Shown here piece by piece: positions 61,931 to 64,000 of a stretch of DNA of 64,000 bases. Source of the DNA: Scytonema sp. UIC 10036. Its GTDB lineage: Bacteria > Cyanobacteriota > Cyanobacteriia > Cyanobacteriales > Nostocaceae. The notes under the pieces were generated by a model. That model was not told the origin of the DNA and made no database searches. It saw only the letters and a list, made by a program, of their open reading frames with translations. Both the position numbers and the translations under genes were made by a program. Position 1 is the first letter of the stretch. Every line of letters begins with the position of its first letter. The stretch spans positions 1-64,000 of the forward strand of contig NZ_WJFC01000023.1 of NCBI RefSeq assembly GCF_009725235.1, written 5' to 3'.

Positions 61931-62730
61931 CTGTCGATATTTTGATACCTACTTATTGTCGTCCCACAGCTTTGGCTGTTACTTTAACTAGTCTGATCGC
62001 TCAAACTTACCGTGACTTTCGCGTTGTTATTTCTGACCAAACTGAGGATAGCAATCCGGTGGAAAGTGGTGAAGTACAAGCAGTATTGCGCGTACTTCAA
62101 TCTCACGGTCATGTGGTGGACGTCTATAAAAATTTACCTCGTCGCGGAATTGCACAACAGCGACAGTTTTTACTAGAACAGGCGAAGGCGACTTATGCTC
62201 TTTTTTTGGATGACGATTTAATTTTAGAACCCTTTGTGGTTGAAAAAATGCTCGTCGCTTTACAAGAAGAGAACTGCGGCTTTGTTGGTAGTGCTGTTAT
62301 TGGACTGAGCTTTATTAATGATATCCGCCCTCACGAGCAAAAAATTGAGTTTTGGGATGGTTCGGTTCAGCCAGAAGTTGTAAAACCTGATACGCCGCAA
62401 TGGGAACGTTGGCGTTTGCATAATGCTGCTAACCTTTATCATATACAGAAGGATTTGGGTTTAACTCCAAACCGACAGCGTAAGTATCGTGTTGCTTGGG
62501 TTGGTGCTTGCGTGATGTATGATACTGAAAAACTTCGCAGTATAGGGGGCTATTCGTTCTGGCAGCAGTTACCATCAGAACACTGTGGTGAAGATGTTTT
62601 AGTCCAGTTGCGGTTGATGGAACTTTACGGTGGTTGTGGAATTATTCCTTCAGGTGTTTATCATCAAGAGTTACCTACGACTATTATCGATCGCAGTTGT
62701 CCTGCAAATAAATATGTAGTTAGTGGTTAG
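61927..62730 (+). CDS. GT2 family glycosyltransferase
   Basis: 267 residues. GT-A fold: VDILIPTYCRPTALAVTLTS at the N-terminus, the nucleotide-binding Asp in VVISDQTED, the metal-binding DxD in ALFLDDDLILEP (about residue 97), and EHCGEDVLVQLRLME, where the ED supplies the catalytic base. Single domain, no membrane helix. Donor and acceptor unknown. Its start codon lies inside a repeat and its stop inside the arm of the hairpin at 62726-62772. Confidence 0.9.
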   Translation: MTVDILIPTYCRPTALAVTLTSLIAQTYRDFRVVISDQTEDSNPVESGEVQAVLRVLQSHGHVVDVYKNLPRRGIAQQRQFLLEQAKATYALFLDDDLILEPFVVEKMLVALQEENCGFVGSAVIGLSFINDIRPHEQKIEFWDGSVQPEVVKPDTPQWERWRLHNAANLYHIQKDLGLTPNRQRKYRVAWVGACVMYDTEKLRSIGGYSFWQQLPSEHCGEDVLVQLRLMELYGGCGIIPSGVYHQELPTTIIDRSCPANKYVVSG

Positions 62731-62772
62731 TGGTTAGTTGTTAATAGTTCCCACTAACAACTAACCACTAAC
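62726..62772. repeat. Perfect inverted repeat at the GT2 stop codon
   Basis: GTTAGTGGTTAGTTGTTA (62726-62743) and its exact complement (62755-62772), an 18-bp stem with an 11-base loop. It may also work as a transcription stop or RNA-stabilising hairpin. Confidence 0.85.
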
Positions 62773-62793
62773 AACTATCTACTAACAATTCTT

Positions 62794-63792
62794 ATGCAAA
62801 AAATCCTATTTATCGAGTTACTAGGTGGTATTGGAGATGTTGTTATTGCGCTGAGTGCAATTCATGCCTTGGCACTAACTTACCCTGAAGCTGAATTAAC
62901 AGTTTTAACTTTTCGACCGGGCAATGAATTACTAAAAAGTGACCCGCTGATTAAGCGGGTTATTTGTGCAGAAAGTGGTAAAGCTAAACAATCGGTTATT
63001 GAATTACTTTCTCGTGAAACTTTCGATTTGATTGTTTCTGACACTAATTATGAAGATATAGATAAAGTTATCTTAAATAGTAGCGCATCGCAAAAAGTTA
63101 CAAATTTGTGGCGACAACCTCCACCAGATGAAAAAGTGGGCGATCGCTTTGTTAAAATTTTACAAGCAGAAGGTTTAATCGGTGCAAATGCCGTTCAACC
63201 CACACAAATTTATTTAACTCATGAAGAAATCAATAAAGCACAAGAGCAATTTGTTGATGCCTCTCGTCCTATAGTTTTTTTATGCCCCGATGCGGGAATG
63301 GGAATCAAGCGATGGTTTGATGTAAATTTTATAACATTAGGTCAAATTTTGCAGAAGCGTTGGAATGCAACTATGGTGGTTCCAGTTGGTTCTGATGAAC
63401 AGCAAGCATTGGCGATCGCTAAAGGCATTGGAGGAGAAGCACAAATTTTTCCGCGAGGAAAATTACGAGATTTTGCAGCGACTTTGGCTTGTGGTGATTT
63501 AGTCATTGCTTCTGACACTGGTCCTGCGCGGATAGCTGCCGCATTAAATGTGTTAACTATTACTTTATTCGGTCCTTCTTGGCACGGTCGTTACGGTCAG
63601 CCGTCGCCCCATGTCAATTTACAAGGATATCCGGAGTGTTCCGAACGGAATATCAGTAATTTTACAGTGCAAAAGTGTTGGTATAGTGGTGCGTGTCCTC
63701 TGGATAAAGGTTGGCAAAGTTGTATGGAGGGCATTTCTGTTGATGAGGTTTTAGCAGTCGTGGAAGAAATGTTTGAACCGCAGAGGCGCTGA
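62794..63792 (+). CDS. GT9 family glycosyltransferase (ADP-heptosyltransferase-like)
   Basis: 332 residues. Motifs: ILFIELLGGIGDVVIALSAI, FLCPDAGMGIKRWFDVNFIT and DLVIASDTGPARIAAALNVL, with a C-terminal cysteine pattern (ECSERN, CWYSGACPLDKGWQSCM). The HPG of other copies reads CPDAG, and DTGPxHIA reads DTGPARIA, so it is a divergent member. The last residues (PQRR) come from an ACCGCAGAGGCG repeat. It is followed at once by another GT9 gene. Confidence 0.88.
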   Translation: MQKILFIELLGGIGDVVIALSAIHALALTYPEAELTVLTFRPGNELLKSDPLIKRVICAESGKAKQSVIELLSRETFDLIVSDTNYEDIDKVILNSSASQKVTNLWRQPPPDEKVGDRFVKILQAEGLIGANAVQPTQIYLTHEEINKAQEQFVDASRPIVFLCPDAGMGIKRWFDVNFITLGQILQKRWNATMVVPVGSDEQQALAIAKGIGGEAQIFPRGKLRDFAATLACGDLVIASDTGPARIAAALNVLTITLFGPSWHGRYGQPSPHVNLQGYPECSERNISNFTVQKCWYSGACPLDKGWQSCMEGISVDEVLAVVEEMFEPQRR

Positions 63793-63810
63793 GGTCACAG
63801 AGGAAAAGAG
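63775..63810. repeat. GAACCGCAGAGGCGCTGAGG-type dispersed repeat
   Basis: Overlaps the 3' end of the preceding gene. Same family as 7661, 7849 and 50582. Confidence 0.8.
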
Positions 63811-63822
63811 AGGAGGGCTAAG

Positions 63823-64000
63823 TTGAGAAACCTAAACTTTACAGACAAATTAGAGAAATTTAATATCAACGTCCATCCGCGTTCATCTGCGGTTCAAAAA
63901 CCAAAACTTCAAGAGTGGCAGAACATATTAGTCATGCGGTTGGACAATATTGGCGATGTCATAATGACAAGCCCAGCATTGCGGGCTATTAAAGAAAATT
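63823..64000 (+). CDS. GT9 family glycosyltransferase, 3' end outside window
   Basis: The first 59 codons of a GT9 gene. TTG at 63823 has GGAGGG upstream at 5-6 bases. The family core begins at WQNILVMRLDNIGDVIMTSP, then ALRAIKE. The preceding 36 residues include NVHPRSSAV, encoded by a CGCGTTCATCTGCGGTTC repeat, so the N-terminal extension may be repeat-derived. If so, the native start could be further in, at the ATG of VMRLDN, though that is late for the family. Confidence 0.8.
   Translation, partial: MRNLNFTDKLEKFNINVHPRSSAVQKPKLQEWQNILVMRLDNIGDVIMTSPALRAIKEN

Noticed and set aside
1..64000. CRISPR arrays and tRNA genes
   Set aside because: The regular repeats present are heptamers without spacers. 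No cloverleaf-like segment was noticed, though a dedicated tRNA search was not possible.

Overview
The window comes from a filamentous, probably Nostocales-type cyanobacterium. The evidence is dense GCGATCGC-type (HIP1) octamers, an orange carotenoid protein, a HetC-like exporter with an N-terminal cyclic-nucleotide-binding-like domain, Uma2 nucleases, UPF0175/DUF3368 modules, IS701-type transposase debris, and the short tandem heptamer repeats that fill most spacers. No tRNA, rRNA or CRISPR array was seen. All identifications are by reading; no database search was possible.

Layout. 1-2.9 kb: an ABC exporter fused by an internal deletion to the C-terminal half of its HlyD partner, a damaged paralogue of the intact pair at 20.9-25.4 kb. 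3.4-4.2 kb: an IS701-like element with intact ends but a gutted transposase. 4.5-9.3 kb (minus): a Uma2 protein, a secreted protein with three copies of an unknown module, and a DUF790 (Bax1-like) nuclease with an XPB-like helicase. 9.4-18.3 kb: class III adenylate cyclase, a 228-bp MITE, a hybrid histidine kinase, a UPF0175/DUF3368 pair, a decayed HigBA pair, a methyltransferase, 6-phosphofructokinase and a second Uma2 protein. 18.6-25.4 kb: a coherent type I secretion locus (RTX protein, PpiC-like isomerase, exporter, HlyD adaptor), followed on the other strand by an orphan peptide with a classic double-glycine leader. 26.1-27.0 kb: four tiny genes coupled by ATGA overlaps behind an operator-like region, the first encoding a ribbon-helix-helix protein. 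27.4-38.9 kb (minus): an Asp-box/GH74-like secreted protein, OCP, a Tat-type amine oxidase and an RND pump with its adaptor. 39.5-49.8 kb: small membrane and secreted proteins, a CHAT protein, a P-loop kinase-like protein, a second MITE with target duplication, a macrolide-phosphotransferase-like gene with a shifted 3' end, a GFA protein, and a SWIM protein with a frameshifted SNF2 helicase.

50-64 kb (plus) is mainly a surface-glycan locus. It carries a remnant of an initiating sugar transferase, GT9 heptosyltransferase-like genes (52.8, 60.7, 62.8 and 63.8 kb, plus a truncated copy at 53.9 kb), GT4 and GT2 transferases, a GT4-GmhA fusion, GmhB and bifunctional HldE. Together GmhA, GmhB and HldE would make ADP-D-glycero-beta-D-manno-heptose, the donor the GT9 enzymes would use. 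The HldD epimerase is not in the window.

A recurring theme is decay and repeat traffic. Several genes carry single lesions (HigB, the CHAT protein, Mph, SNF2, the amine oxidase start). Dispersed repeats sit inside coding sequences (XPB, SNF2, GT9) and supply start codons or C-terminal residues for several genes.
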